Shown: positions 1 through 11,046 of the stretch, in pieces
How the letters are laid out: the number at the start of each line of letters is the position of its first letter
Position numbering within the stretch: the stretch's first letter is position 1
From: Trichothecium roseum
Taxonomy: Eukaryota > Ascomycota > Sordariomycetes > Hypocreales
Direction: 5' to 3'
DNA length: 64,000 nt
Assembly: GCA_026184415.1 (NCBI GenBank)
Contig: CM047944.1
Location: forward strand, 2,108,001-2,172,000
The notes under the pieces: model-generated
What the model was told of the DNA's origin: nothing
What the model saw: the letters and a program-made list of their open reading frames with translations, nothing else
The model's database searches: none
Position numbers and translations under genes: made by a program

Positions 1-466
1 TCCATATACGGAGTACACGTTGCCGCCGTTACACTACATGTTCCGACGATTCGGTGCGATCAGTGCTCGGGGTCCCTAAGTGACGTGTAACCAGGCACAG
101 CAACACAAGAATGCTGTATGTGGTACATTACGTCGATTTAGGACAAGCGGCTGCCATGGCAGAAAAACTGGATGCATAATTCCAGAATCCCATTCGGCTA
201 GGCACCTAAGGTAGTTGGTCTGGGGTTTTTTGCATGTGTAGGTCACACAGGGCAAACACACGCACATTATAGCCGGGCCCTATGTGGTGATTGAGAAAAA
301 TTGGGCAACAGCTTTGTGAACGCACCTGCAGTACTTCGTACCTATGTAGGAGTTGAGCGTGCCTGCCGGATTTGCTCGTCTTGTGGGATGTTGAGTCGTT
401 GCACAAAGTGACGGCGAGAAGTAATTGGCCAATTAATCATGATTGTTAGTAAGCACTGGAGGCAAT

Positions 467-526
467 CATTTGATGGTCATTTGATGGTCATTTGATGGTC
501 ATTTGATGGCCATTTGATGGCCATTT
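467..526. repeat. 11-bp tandem repeat
   Basis: Five consecutive copies of CATTTGATGG[T/C] (467-477, 478-488, 489-499, 500-510, 511-521) followed by a partial sixth. The last two copies carry C instead of T at the final base. It is a minisatellite-like tract with no evident coding role. Confidence 0.9.
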
Positions 527-652
527 CGTACAAGTAACTTCGCCATGCCACCTCTTGCCTCGACAACATTGGTCTCTTCCTCGAGCAGGCGAGAAAGACA
601 CACAAAGAAGCAGGAGACGAAGCTTCCCCAGCAGCCGAGCAACACAACCTGG

Positions 653-712
653 AAGCAAACAGCTTTGTGAACCTTTTGGTCACTGCGACGTACGTTTATA
701 CAGGAATATTAC
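653..712. repeat. Dispersed repeat fragment, copy A
   Basis: About 60 bp aligns with 7056-7113 around a core reading GCAAACAGCTTTGTGAACC here and GCAAGCAGCTTTGCGAGCC there. In the core, the differences are all transitions (C to T or G to A in this copy), the pattern expected of repeat-induced point mutation in fungi. A weaker third relative lies near 61743. It may be a transposon end, but no open element remains. Confidence 0.5.
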
Positions 713-992
713 AATAAGAAGCATCACGCACTTGACTCTAACACAATACGTTCTATTTAGACGGAGGTAGTCTGAGAACAATCGTCTCCTTTATATACTA
801 CACTTATGGACAGTCGCCCACTTTCGAGATATAATAGTCTTATCTACCAAGAAAGCAGACTGCGTGACGAGTTTTACCAATACTGCTCCACATGAGAATA
901 TTCAACGCACAATTTTCGTCAGCGAGACGTCCAACTGCATACACGTGTCTCTGTATCCTGACTAGATAGGAAGCAAGGAAAATACTATCTAC

Positions 993-2715
993 CTACTCAA
1001 AGACATCTAGCATCGCAGAATCATCCGCCTCGACAGGCATTTCCCTTTCTAGCTTCCGCATCATCTCATCATGCCCCTCACTTCGCGGTGTGATCCTAAA
1101 CGCAAACGGTTCCAGGTGCGAGATGACCCCTGGCGTCGCCCTCAGCTCCGGCTCGATTTCCCTCCCCTCCCCATCGACCGCCTTTCCAATATCAAACACC
1201 GCCAGCGTCTGGGCCACGTACAGAAACAGCGAAGCATTGGCAAAGTGTCTCCCCGGACAGATCCTGCGTCCATACCCGAATACGTATTGTCGCGGGTCTG
1301 GTTCGCACCGCGGGCTAAGGTACCGCTCGGGTTCAAAGGCGTCCGGATCCGGGTGCGCCTCCGGGTCGTGTGTGAACCAGTGCACGTTGGGGAGTAGACA
1401 CGCGCCCTTGGGGATGCGATAACCACCTGCTACCATGTCCTGTGTGGCCATGTGCGGAAAGCCCATGGGCAGCGAGGGAAACCACCTCAGCGTCTCGGTG
1501 ATGAGGGCCTCAACGTATGGGAGATTCTTTTGATCTTCAAAGCTGGGAAGCCGGCTGCAACTTCCCACCACGCGGTCGATTTCTTCTTGGGCCTTGCGCT
1601 GGACCTGGGGAAACTTGATCATGGCCATGACAAAAATGCTCAGCGTCAGGGACGTTGTCTCCACCGCGCCGCTATACATGATGGCCGCGGTGGACTTGAT
1701 GGCAGCCTCCTCGTCCTCAGAGGCTAGTTTCGTGCCCGTCCCGTTTCCCACTTCATCCTCGAGAAGCCGTGAGACATACGAGGGCCTGTTGGTGCCGTTG
1801 TTGACCTGGCCCTGGACAAATTTGTATGGTATGTCCTCGATGGCGTGCCAGTTCCCGACCAGGCTTCGTATCATATCTATGAAGCCTGTGCCGGGGCAGC
1901 CTTCGGGTAGGTACTTGACGAGGGGTAGGATATCGACGAGGCACTTGCCAGGGGTCAGAGCAACGATGGCCTGGCTCAGGAACTCTTCGATGGTTTTCAC
2001 CAGCGGGTCCATTCCCGTTACTTTCTGAGAGTACCCATAAGTCATTCTAAGAATGGTGCCGCTTGATACCCTAAACTAGAGTTGGTAAGTTTTCCCACAA
2101 ACAAGTAACAGTTGCTCTATCGCTTTCACGTGTGTGGGGTAGACAAGCTTACCTCTGAATGTGCTGCAAAAGGCTATCCGGCTCCCTCCACAAGTTTAGT
2201 AGAAACCTTCGTGACTCAACTTGCTGCGTATCCCTAAACTTCTCAATCGCCCTCGCGGTGCCCATCTGCTGGTGGAACAGCTTCCGGTGGTACCGTAGAA
2301 CGCCGTCAAAGGCGAGGTTAGACATGATGGCAGCGTCCCGGCGCAGCTGTGAAGCCATCTCCGTCGTCGGCCTGTCCGCCGTTTTGAGCGACTCCCGCTC
2401 AAGCACCTCGTGCGCCAACTGCTTGTCGTGGATGACAACGATGGTCTGCCCCATGACGGTGACGGAGGTGATGGGCCCGTAGAGGTCTTTGTGCTTCAGC
2501 CAGTGAATATACTCAAGGGATCCCTCCGGAGGCACATCTCTGAAGTTGCCTAGTATGGGAAGTGGCTTTGGGCCTGGGGGCAGGCTGAGCTTCGGTGCGC
2601 CTCGGGTGCGTTGGAGATAGACCAGGAGGCCTATCAAACCCAACGCTCCGTATGCTGCTGTGGAGCTATCCATTGCTGTTGCTCGAAAGCCAGCCCGGAG
2701 AGATTGAGGATTCAT
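993..2715 (-). CDS. Cytochrome P450 monooxygenase (CYP64/OrdA-like group)
   Basis: Two exons: 2153-2715 and 993-2070, with an 82-nt intron (2071-2152) from GTAAGC to TTTAG. The acceptor at 2071 restores the segment VSSGTILR before MTYGYS; starting the second exon at the ATG at 2045 would lose helix C-D residues that the family keeps. The product is 546 aa: an N-terminal membrane anchor (about 18-36), the proline-rich hinge LPPGPKPLP, an I-helix SGAVETT, the K-helix ETLRW, PERYL, and the haem loop FGYGRRICPGR with ligand Cys459. This is an ER-anchored haem-thiolate oxygenase needing a P450 reductase. The opening and hinge resemble fungal O-methylsterigmatocystin oxidoreductase-type P450s, but no aflatoxin-like genes are nearby, so the substrate is unknown. 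A start at Met15 (2673) is equally possible. Confidence 0.9.
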
Positions 2716-3723
2716 ATGCTTATTTAGAAGGGCACTACCAAGACTTTTCCGTCGTACTCATTGAGCCCACGAGAGATGCTACCTTTGATACAGAGTTTCT
2801 AGCTCAACTCCAACCAGTGACGGGCCATGAAGATATAGCAAGTCTGCGGTGCCAGGTGTGAAAAGCCTCTTGGTATTGCCGAATATTTAATCCCGTATAG
2901 GACAAGGACACCGACAAGACTTACGCAAACTCGCATCCACGTCTCTGCTCATGACGCACACTCTACCATGCCATAGCATGGGTTATAACCGTCAACCACC
3001 ATTCAGTTGTGTAAACACTGTGGGGCTACCGAATTTGGAAATAATTACGGTACGGTATAGATGCACTCGGCTACATCATTCGCGAAAATAGGCCACAACC
3101 TCGACCTCCCCATATTCTCTTCCGATTACCAGGGTATGTACGAAGTAGCACATGCGGCAATTATGTAGTTGCTACAAGTAATTATATGAACCGCAAGCCT
3201 GAAACCTGAGAACGAAAGTGTTTCCGACCAATGAGTAGGACGAGATTTACAACTAGACGAACAGGTACGCAAAACGTCTAATACCCCGGGTTTATGCAAT
3301 ACATATTCTCCCCCCTTCCCATGCCTGACCAAGTCCACCAAATCATTTTCCACGACGAAGCCTGAACCAAGACAACAGTCCAAACTCCACAACCAGCACC
3401 GCCATTAGGGTACCCTCATTGGGGTTTCGCTTTGAATGTCGTCGTATCGCTCGTTAGCACCCCGCAACGCGATAGTTGCTTGGGTACTATCGCATTTGGC
3501 GGTGAACGCCCCTTTTCCTCAAAATCGAAACGAACGATGTTTATAGCGAACGATCACAGATGGACTTGATTGCGATACCATGATATGATATTATACATGT
3601 CCCATTGTGGAGACACAGCACATCAACTTAGAAAACGAAAAGTCACGTAGATAATATTGTCTGCTACTGCCATGTTACCAACAGTCATCCACAGCCTTTT
3701 TTTAAACACCGCAAGTCGACGCA
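2716..3723. other. Intergenic spacer between P450 and DUF2252 gene
   Basis: It contains the promoter of the minus-strand P450 and the 3' flank of the DUF2252 gene. An AT-rich TGATATGATATTATA segment lies near 3582-3596. I see no gene: the short frame at 3126-3392 has no domain. Confidence 0.5.
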
Positions 3724-5061
3724 TCACAGCTGACTTGTGTCCGGCAAGCCCGGGATGCGGCCGTTACGGAACAAGTCAACGAAGATGTGATGGTCACGAC
3801 GCACCCGTACGCTATACTCAAGCGCAAACTTGGTGAGAAGACTCACAAACTCGCCCTCGTTCTCCGAAATAGCCTTGTCGATGGCCTCCTCTGGCGAAAA
3901 GGGGACCAGGTCCGAATGCCTCTCGTCGTCGTCGCCAGCACCATGCATCATGGCCGTCGCCCGCCCCAGGTCGGCCACAACACTAGCCATCTCATCCGGC
4001 GTGTTGATATCTCCCCACTCCAAGTCAACGGCGTAGGGAGACACCTCGGCGACGAGCTGCCCCCTGCCATCAAGCTCCGTCCACCCGAGCCAGGGATCAG
4101 CGTGCGCCTGAAGCGCTCGCTGCGATAACACCGTCCTGTGTCCCTCGTGACGGAAGTGGCTCTGCGCCGCCTCGTGCGAGATGTGCGGCGATATGGCCGC
4201 CGGCTGCGACTGCTTCATGTAGATGACGATATCATTCTCCAGTGCCTCGCTGTGGCCGTCGAGCAGGATGTTGAACGACGGCAGGCCTGCGGACCCGATG
4301 CCCACGCCGCGCCGGCCCACCACGTCCTTGATGTTGCGGCCTCCCTCGCCACGCCTCGCCGATGGAGGTAGCGTTTCAAGATACTCTTGGAAGCCAGCGA
4401 TAACCTTGGCCTTGGTTTCCGAGTCGAGCGCAAACGCCCCACCACCAAGGGTGAAGCGCCTCTCGTACTCATGGATCTCGGTCATGCCGTCCAGCAGGCT
4501 TGGTCGGCTCCTCAGCCTGGCGGACTGCAGCGCCTCGAGGATGGGACCGCTCGACGTTGCCAGCGTGAAGTGGTATTCACTCTTGGGCTTCTCCAGCTTG
4601 GACAGTTGGTGGATGCGCTCGCGGTAGGCCTCTGCGTAGTGCTGGACCAGCTTAACAATCTGCTGGTCGCTGAGGGCCTTGGAGTAGCCAATGAGCGCGA
4701 TGGAGGCGGCGAAACGCTTCAAATCCCAGGTGAAGGGGCCGACGTACGCCTCGTCAAAGTCGTTTACGTTGAAGATGAGGCGGCCCTGCGAGTCCATGTA
4801 GGTGCCAAAGTTCTCGGCGTGCAGGTCACCGTGCATCCAAATATGGCGGGTCTGGTCGTTGAGGAAGGGGTCAGGCTGCGCGTCCTTGGCTTGGTCGTGG
4901 TAGAAGAGCGTGGCTGTGCCGCGGTAAAAGGCAAAGGCAGAGGCCGCCATCTTGCGGAATTTTGTGTTGATGGCGGATGGGTCGGCGGCGAGAAGGTCAC
5001 CAAAGGCCTCGTTGAAGACCTTGAGCACCTCTTGGCCGCGTTCTTCCACAGATTGGTCCAT
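3724..5061 (-). CDS. DUF2252 family protein (kinase-like fold)
   Basis: A single exon of 445 aa. The segment around residues 74-103 carries the family signature: HGDLHAENFG (H77) resembles the catalytic loop of aminoglycoside phosphotransferase-like kinases, and VNDFDEAYVGPFTWDLKR (D101, D103) resembles the metal-binding aspartate motif. A later RRGVGIGSAG segment is also typical. DUF2252 is widespread in bacteria and patchy in fungi, and its substrate is not established; small-molecule phosphotransfer is an inference from the fold. The fungal copy has no intron and sits between two P450 genes on the same strand, which fits either an accessory metabolic locus or an old transfer. There is no signal peptide or membrane helix, so a cytosolic protein is expected. 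The sense-strand upstream region is purine-rich, unlike the pyrimidine-rich leaders of several neighbours. Confidence 0.85.
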   Translation of the reverse strand: MDQSVEERGQEVLKVFNEAFGDLLAADPSAINTKFRKMAASAFAFYRGTATLFYHDQAKDAQPDPFLNDQTRHIWMHGDLHAENFGTYMDSQGRLIFNVNDFDEAYVGPFTWDLKRFAASIALIGYSKALSDQQIVKLVQHYAEAYRERIHQLSKLEKPKSEYHFTLATSSGPILEALQSARLRSRPSLLDGMTEIHEYERRFTLGGGAFALDSETKAKVIAGFQEYLETLPPSARRGEGGRNIKDVVGRRGVGIGSAGLPSFNILLDGHSEALENDIVIYMKQSQPAAISPHISHEAAQSHFRHEGHRTVLSQRALQAHADPWLGWTELDGRGQLVAEVSPYAVDLEWGDINTPDEMASVVADLGRATAMMHGAGDDDERHSDLVPFSPEEAIDKAISENEGEFVSLLTKFALEYSVRVRRDHHIFVDLFRNGRIPGLPDTSQL

Positions 5062-6866
5062 TATTGTGATTTTGTTCTTCTTCTTCTTCTCTTTTTCTAT
5101 TCTTCTCTTCTGTTTCCGTCCCGATATGGTTTGGGATCTTTAGAAAAGGTGAGAAGAATGAGGTTGTGATGGATGTCTGCTTCTTTTTCTTCTTGTTTCA
5201 AGGCCTTGGTAAGAAGAGGGTGGCGCTCCTTTTTGTGCTTTTTTTTTCAGGACGGAAACGAAGCTCTTACTACTACGTACCCCTCTTCTCTATCACTCAT
5301 CATCCCCGTATCCATGTCAGACGATACCTCACTCGTATAAAGACATTAGGTACCACTTCTAGCAAGAGGGGGCGTGCATCCTCCATCTGCAGGCTGTCAT
5401 CCCATCTGGACGCGACGGGATGTGGCGGAGTCGTCCTGGCTTTCAATGATGATCTGCCACGACCGTTTACCCCCCGCCTTTTTTACTTGTGGGTGTTAAG
5501 GCGTGTATTCTGTACTATTGTACGGAGTACGGAGCAGCTGCGTAAGGATTGAAGCATAGAAGCAGGCCTCCAACGATCAGCTAAGTCCAATAACCCCTGT
5601 GCCCCTCTCCTCGCTTCTTCCCCTCCCCCTTATTACTCCACAGCCAAACGGCTCAACGTCCCACACTTGGGTATGGAGCACTAACCTTATTCATTACCTT
5701 ATAACCTTGTTTCTTTCGACCCCTGTTGCATCCCCCAGCGGGTTTTACACGTCATTGCTGCCTCCCCTTCTCATCCTCTTTTCTATGGTTGTACACGGGG
5801 TACTCTGTATGCCATCATTCTTTGCAACAGGCAACAGAATTTTGGAAGAAGAAAATTCACCAACGGATGCCAGAGTGCAACCTGTTTATCCACCAATCGT
5901 GAAGAGGCAATATATTGACACTTGTTTGACACTTGCATACAGAGTCGCAGTGTGGTGGGATTGTCTAACAACGGCCCGCACGCATAAATGCAAATATTTA
6001 GCATCTTCTCCGCACACACAAATACGCCAACCCGCCATAGCGATTGGCTGCCTGTTTACGCAGGATAACCCAGCCTAAAAGCCACCGTCACAACAATTCC
6101 ACCATTGGCTGAGCGTGTATGCATTGCACCCTCACATACGGAGTGCTGTGTACATGCATGTACGATATTCCGTAAGCTTCTTCAGGTTGCCCAACACGAT
6201 ACGTGCGAGGCGAAATGTGTATTCAAGCATATGAGCTCACCGTGGTGAGCGTCCCTTTGCCTTTGCCGCGACTGCTGCTGCATTGGTGCATTACACCCCG
6301 GAAAAGGCCTAGGGCTCCTATGTTATACTCTCATATGCGAGCTAAACGTTCATTGTGTGTGTGTGTGTGTGTTTACGCGCGTGCGTGGGGTGGGGAAGAG
6401 CCGTGCTCCAGACAGAAGCCTACTTTTGTGGTCGATACTACTATGCACGTTCGTTCCCTCTAGCTATTTTGTGACTGGGCATGTATTTGTCCAGACGCAA
6501 AGGGGCCTCGGTATGCCAACATGGACAAGACTCGGGCCAGAGGAGCACCTAGATAGCCCTATGGGAGCTTGACGAGGATGAGGCCCTTTGTGCGTTCCTT
6601 TTTACCTTGACCTCTTACCTCGATTAACCCACGCGTTGGTCCTTTCCTGGTTGAGTCGTGGGATGGATAATAGGAAGAATCGGTCGTCCCGCGAGGTAGG
6701 AGCCGTAGTGACCCTCGTAGCTGATGGTCTTCTGCCGTCAGTGACGAAGTTACTCGTCCTCTTGTCTGCCCTCCGGTTGGCTTTTTCCTCAACCATCGTC
6801 CTCGAGGAGGAGCTAACCTGCGAGCAGGCAAGAGGAAAAGTGACGTTATGATTTGCGGTAACAGCT

Positions 6867-7046
6867 GACGAAAGCTGCCTTGGATAGAAGGCATACTTCA
6901 ACAGTCGCCCTCGTAGCGGAGGAAAGTTACCTCTAGCAGAACGCACACTCTTCTAGCCGACCTCTTGGCCGACGAAAGCTGCCTTGGATAAAACGCATAC
7001 TCTAACAGTCGCCCTCGCAGCCGAAGAAGGTGCCCTCGAGAGAAAT
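6867..7046. repeat. Degenerate direct repeat, about 104-bp period
   Basis: Two diverged copies start at 6867 and 6971, each opening with GACGAAAGCTGCCTTGGATA and continuing through CAGTCGCCCTCG. Related pieces extend upstream towards 6690. It directly precedes dispersed-repeat copy B and may be the inner part of the same decayed element. Confidence 0.6.
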
Positions 7047-7055
7047 ATACACTAA

Positions 7056-7113
7056 TGCAAGCAGCTTTGCGAGCCTTTTGGCCACTACAAGGTAAGTTGG
7101 CAACAGAATGTTA
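7056..7113. repeat. Dispersed repeat fragment, copy B
   Basis: This is the counterpart of copy A at 653-712. It has the less mutated core and ends in CAGAATGTTAC versus CAGGAATATTAC in copy A. Translated on the plus strand, both copies read KQLCEPFGH, so the ancestor might have been coding, but no intact reading frame survives. Confidence 0.5.
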
Positions 7114-7200
7114 CTGTTCAATGGGTTGTATTAAAAACATGTATATTACTTTTTTTCCCTTTTACTCATCGCATCAAATCATGATAGGCACTTTGACCAT

Positions 7201-9140
7201 TTAGAGCTTCTCCAAGTTGGCATACACAAACTTGGGAGCGCGAGCCAAGAAGACGACCTCATCGTGGGCCGCAAGGTCCTTGGGCAGCTCCTTGAACTTG
7301 TACTTCCAGATCAAGGCGGCGAAGACGATCTTCATCTCCAGGTAGGCCAGCTTCTTGCCGGCGCAGCCTCGGGGGCCCAGGCCGAAGGCGAACATGGCTC
7401 CAGCCATGGGGTCGAACTGCAGCGTCTCGACGCCGTCATCGCCCTTGGAAGGCTTGAGCCAGCGTTCGGGGATGAACTCCTCGATGTCCTCGTCCGAGAA
7501 CTGGCCGTACTTCTCGGTCTTGGCCTTGCCGGCGCCGTACTTCTTGGAGGCGGGGCCGAGGCCCTTCATGGTGATGCCGGGGCCGCCGCCGACGAGGGCG
7601 ACGGTGGTGCCCTTGGGGACGGGGATGCCCATGACCTCGGTGTCGACGAGGGTGTCGCGCATGGTGATGGGGAGGGCCTTGCCGTGGCGCAGGATCTCCT
7701 CGATGGTGGCGTCGAGGTAGGGGACGCGGTTCTTGAGGATCTCGTCGAGGCTGGGCTGCCTGTTCTCGGCCACGGCGGCCGGGTAGGCGGCCCTGAGGGC
7801 GTCGCGGACCTTGTCCTGTACGTGCTGGTAATCGGAGAGGTACTTGAGTCCCCATCGGATGGCAGCGGATGTGGTTTCGTGACCACCCAGGAGGTAGCTC
7901 AGCAGCTGCATTTTTGATACATCCATTAGTCTCACCTCGTTCTCCTCTGCACAACAAAGGAAACAAAAGAAAACAGCAAAATCAGGTTTAACTTACCTCG
8001 CTAGAGATAACCTCAGAGTGGGGGTTGGGTGCCCTGCCCTCCTTGGCCGCCATGGCGGCTTCGCGCGCAAGCATGCTGTCGACGGCGCAGTGCTCCGCCT
8101 TGCCCTCCTCCCTCCTCTTGATGCCGGCGAGAATCTCCCTCCTCCGCAGGTTGGCCACGTCGGCCTTGGCCTTGCGCATCGTCGGCGACAGGGTCGAGTA
8201 CAGGGTGTAGTGGATCTTGGGGATGGGCGAGCGCATGGCGACCTGCAAGCTGTCGGCCAGGACGACGAGGCCGGCGAGCTCCTCGTTGAGCGGCGGCGTC
8301 TCGAACTCGACCACCTTATCCTTGCCTCCACTGCTCGCAGGCTTCTTCTTGATCTCGCGCAGCTCCCGGACCAGCTGCGTCCGCGACTCGTCGAGGCCGT
8401 ATGACGCCATGGCGATCATGTCGAGGGCGGCGTTGTGGATGTCGCTGCCGACGTCGAAGAACTTTCCTCCGGCCATGCCGAGCTTCTTATCCCACAGGTC
8501 CATCAGGCGCAGAATGGTGTTGTGGATGTGTGGTGCCGAAACCTGGTGTTTTTGGGGGTTTCCTCGGTCAGTATACTACACTAAACTCACGCCTCATCAT
8601 GGCAGGGATGGAAAGGAAGAACGAAAGAAGACATACCTCGTGAAGAAACTTGGGCGTCATCAGGTCTCTGACGAGCTCGAGGTTCCTCTTGAACCTGGGG
8701 TCCGCCACGTGGATGGTGAACCGCGACTCGGGCTGCAGCGGCTTGAACCCCTCGATGTGCATCAAACTTCTATCAAAGTCCTTGGAGTGGCGCAGGGTGA
8801 TGTCGACGAGCTCGGCGAAGTCGGTGACGAAGATGGTGGGCTTCATGTGGGGACCGAGGAAGAGCTGGAAGATGGGCGACTGAAGCTGGATGCCCCGGTT
8901 GATGATCCAGTCCCTCTCGTTGACGGCGCTGGCGTAGCCGGGCAGGTCGCCCAGGATCCTCTTGGAAGCCTCCTCATCGTACGGGATGCCGGGGTAAGGC
9001 TTCGGGAGCAGACCCCGGCGGATGAGGTAGAGGGCGGCCACGGCCACGGCCACGGCGGGGGCGGCGCATTTGGCCGGAGTGAGCGAGCAGGACTCTATGC
9101 TCGCGGTCAAGCGGTCCACGCCGGCCTGTAACTGTTCCAT
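7201..9140 (-). CDS. Cytochrome P450 monooxygenase
   Basis: Three exons: 8637-9140, 8542 down to 7997, and 7944 down to 7201. Introns are 8543-8636 (GTATGT...CCAG) and 7945-7996 (GTAAGT...AG), all joining in phase 0. The product is 597 aa. It has one N-terminal hydrophobic helix (about 25-45) ahead of the hinge LLPKPYPGIPYD, an I-helix LLGGHETTSA, the K-helix EEILRH, IPERWL and the haem loop FGLGPRGCAGKK with ligand Cys544. It is a microsomal P450 whose hinge, spacing and haem loop are quite unlike those of the P450 at 993-2715, so the two are not recent duplicates. The substrate cannot be read from sequence. The sense-strand leader is pyrimidine-rich, as is usual for fungal promoters. A polybasic or transport signal was not seen. 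Confidence 0.9.
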
Positions 9141-11046
9141 CTCGAAATTCTCACGGATAAATTCTGAGGAGAAGAATGGATGGAGAAGAATGGCCGAGAA
9201 GAGAGAAGGAAGGTGGAAAAGAAAAAAAGACTAGACGGAAACCAAGAAGAAAAAAAAGGAACCACAAGCGGAAGATGGAGGGTATCACTCTTTTACACCT
9301 TTCTTAAAACAAAGGAAGCCCTCCCAGTTGCATCACCGCCAGCCAGGGCTTGTCTACGACGCTCCTTATACAAAGCTGCATATTCGGAGTACGTTTGCAG
9401 TAGTTGTCTGCTTGCCCAATATGGCCACTGGGGAACACACTAAAAAAGAAAGCTTAGTATGTGGCATTGTTTCCGGGGTACCAGGCCTATGGGATTGGCT
9501 CGAAAGCCGAAAAAAAAGAGAGACAGTCTGGCTCAGGCCGTATGGAGGGCCTGAGGATGCTCAGATACATGGTGAAGTCAGACGTCGAGACACCACCGCG
9601 GCACTAGTGTGGTAGTAATGGTACTACCATGGTCGGCCCCTCTGCATCTAGTAAGTCCGTCTATCCGGATGCAGGTGGTGGTGGTGCAAAGACGTATTGA
9701 TGGGATTTTTTTATATGAAATAGAACATGTTCAATTGGATAGTGGTAAGTACGGAGTACCCTTTGTCTCCGTAGCACTATGGTAACTGGAGAGATGATAC
9801 CGGGGGGGGGGGGGTTCATGGATGATTATTATTATCTTAGATGCTGAAGCCAAGGATCCCTAGCCCGGTTGGGCGTCGGAACTTTAATGCCACGAGAAGG
9901 AAGAATCGAGGAGCCATGTTAAAACTGGCGTGATTCCAAGAAACGCGAAAAAATATAGAATTTTTTTTATATCTACGTATGATGATTGAATGAATCTTTT
10001 TCTATCATTATCTTTCGCTATGCACTTTTTATTTATTTATTTATTTATTTTTTACTTGAGGATGGAGAGGAAGCTCTCCTGCGAATATCTATCAACTAGG
10101 CGAGTGCATCCACGAAGTTACATGTGATAATCGTCCAGGCCGGGGATCCACCAGGACAGCTACTCGTAATCAGAGTTCGTGATGGTCGACTCTCCCTGGT
10201 AGATTAGATGGCTTAATCAGCTTTCCATGGTCAAACAGCCTAGTGCTACTATCTAACTCTCGACTGGTTCTACTAGTCAGTGGCTTTGAGAGTAATCATA
10301 TGATGGATGGCTATTCGAACCACTCGGCCACAGACATCCATCTCCTCCAACTGCTGTCACCTTTTTTTCCCTGCAGTCCTGAAGCAGGCACCTGTTACCA
10401 TATGGGAGGTTATCGTCGAATTCTCCATGTGCTAATTACCCTGCAGCTATCAGTTGGTTCACGTTCAAAAACAGCCTTTCAGGCATCAGAATTCTACTAT
10501 TTCTCAAATTTCCTGATGACATACTTGATGTATGGGATCAACTTTTTTCTTTTTCTTTTTCTATTTTTGTCTATCTGTACTCCGTAGAAGTAGGTAGAGT
10601 ATGATAATGGTCTTTCATTGTCGCCATGAATCCTAGTGAATCCTTACCATCATGGCTTGTGCTACTTTCAGACCTTTCTTCCCTGAGCATGTATCCACTC
10701 AACCCCAACCGTCGGTGACGGGGGCCCGTCACGCACGACATGTACATCCAAATCCCTCTCCAGCATGGGTAGAATATGAACACTTTGCTGCCGTGTCACC
10801 CAAATCTTGCCCCCCGCCGCACCCACGCAGGACTCGCATGCGCCACCGATACCACCCTACCAATCCCACCGTCACGCACACTGCCTACGTACTACTTGAA
10901 CCGGGGGGAGGGGGGGGGGGGGGGGGGGGGTCGGTTTTGTACCGGGGATATACGATATGCAGTCAGCCTTGTCTTCGAGCTGACCACGGCCGCGGGCAGA
11001 CATCAGCGATTACGAGGAGGCTCCTTATAGGCTCCCCAACGGCAAC
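9141..11046. other. Intergenic with low-complexity tracts
   Basis: It holds the promoter of the P450 (9141-9300, pyrimidine-rich on the minus strand), a G tract near 9800, a TTTA repeat near 10028-10050 and a long G run at 10903-10930. Several reading frames cross 10243-11030, but their compositions are dictated by the G run, so none is called. Confidence 0.5.
10903..10930 (+). repeat. Poly-G tract
   Basis: A run of 27 G with one interrupting A (GGGGGGA then 21 G). It can form G-quadruplexes and is prone to sequencing error in length. It lies about 115 bases before the start of the RNase H-like relic. Confidence 0.9.

Larger units (their letters stand above)
1..992. other. Intergenic, left edge of window
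   Basis: No convincing gene. It lies downstream of the minus-strand P450 that ends at 993. It holds an 11-bp tandem repeat (467-526), one copy of a dispersed repeat (about 653-712) and a TACGGAGTAC motif near position 8. Short reading frames here lack domains or splice support. Confidence 0.6.
5062..7200. other. Intergenic, 2.1 kb, with degenerate repeats
   Basis: It contains the promoter of the DUF2252 gene (a long T/C-rich stretch at 5070-5300 on the plus strand), a (GT)n tract near 6354-6372 and a degenerate repeat block (6700-7115). Reading frames such as 5166-5552 and 5599-6078 show no domain and follow low-complexity DNA, so I do not call them. Confidence 0.5.

Noticed and set aside
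10298..10345. tRNA-like text on the minus strand (TGGCCGAGTGGTTCGAA)
   Set aside because: It resembles the A-box of Ser/Leu tRNAs, but no anticodon arm, B-box or acceptor stem can be folded around it.
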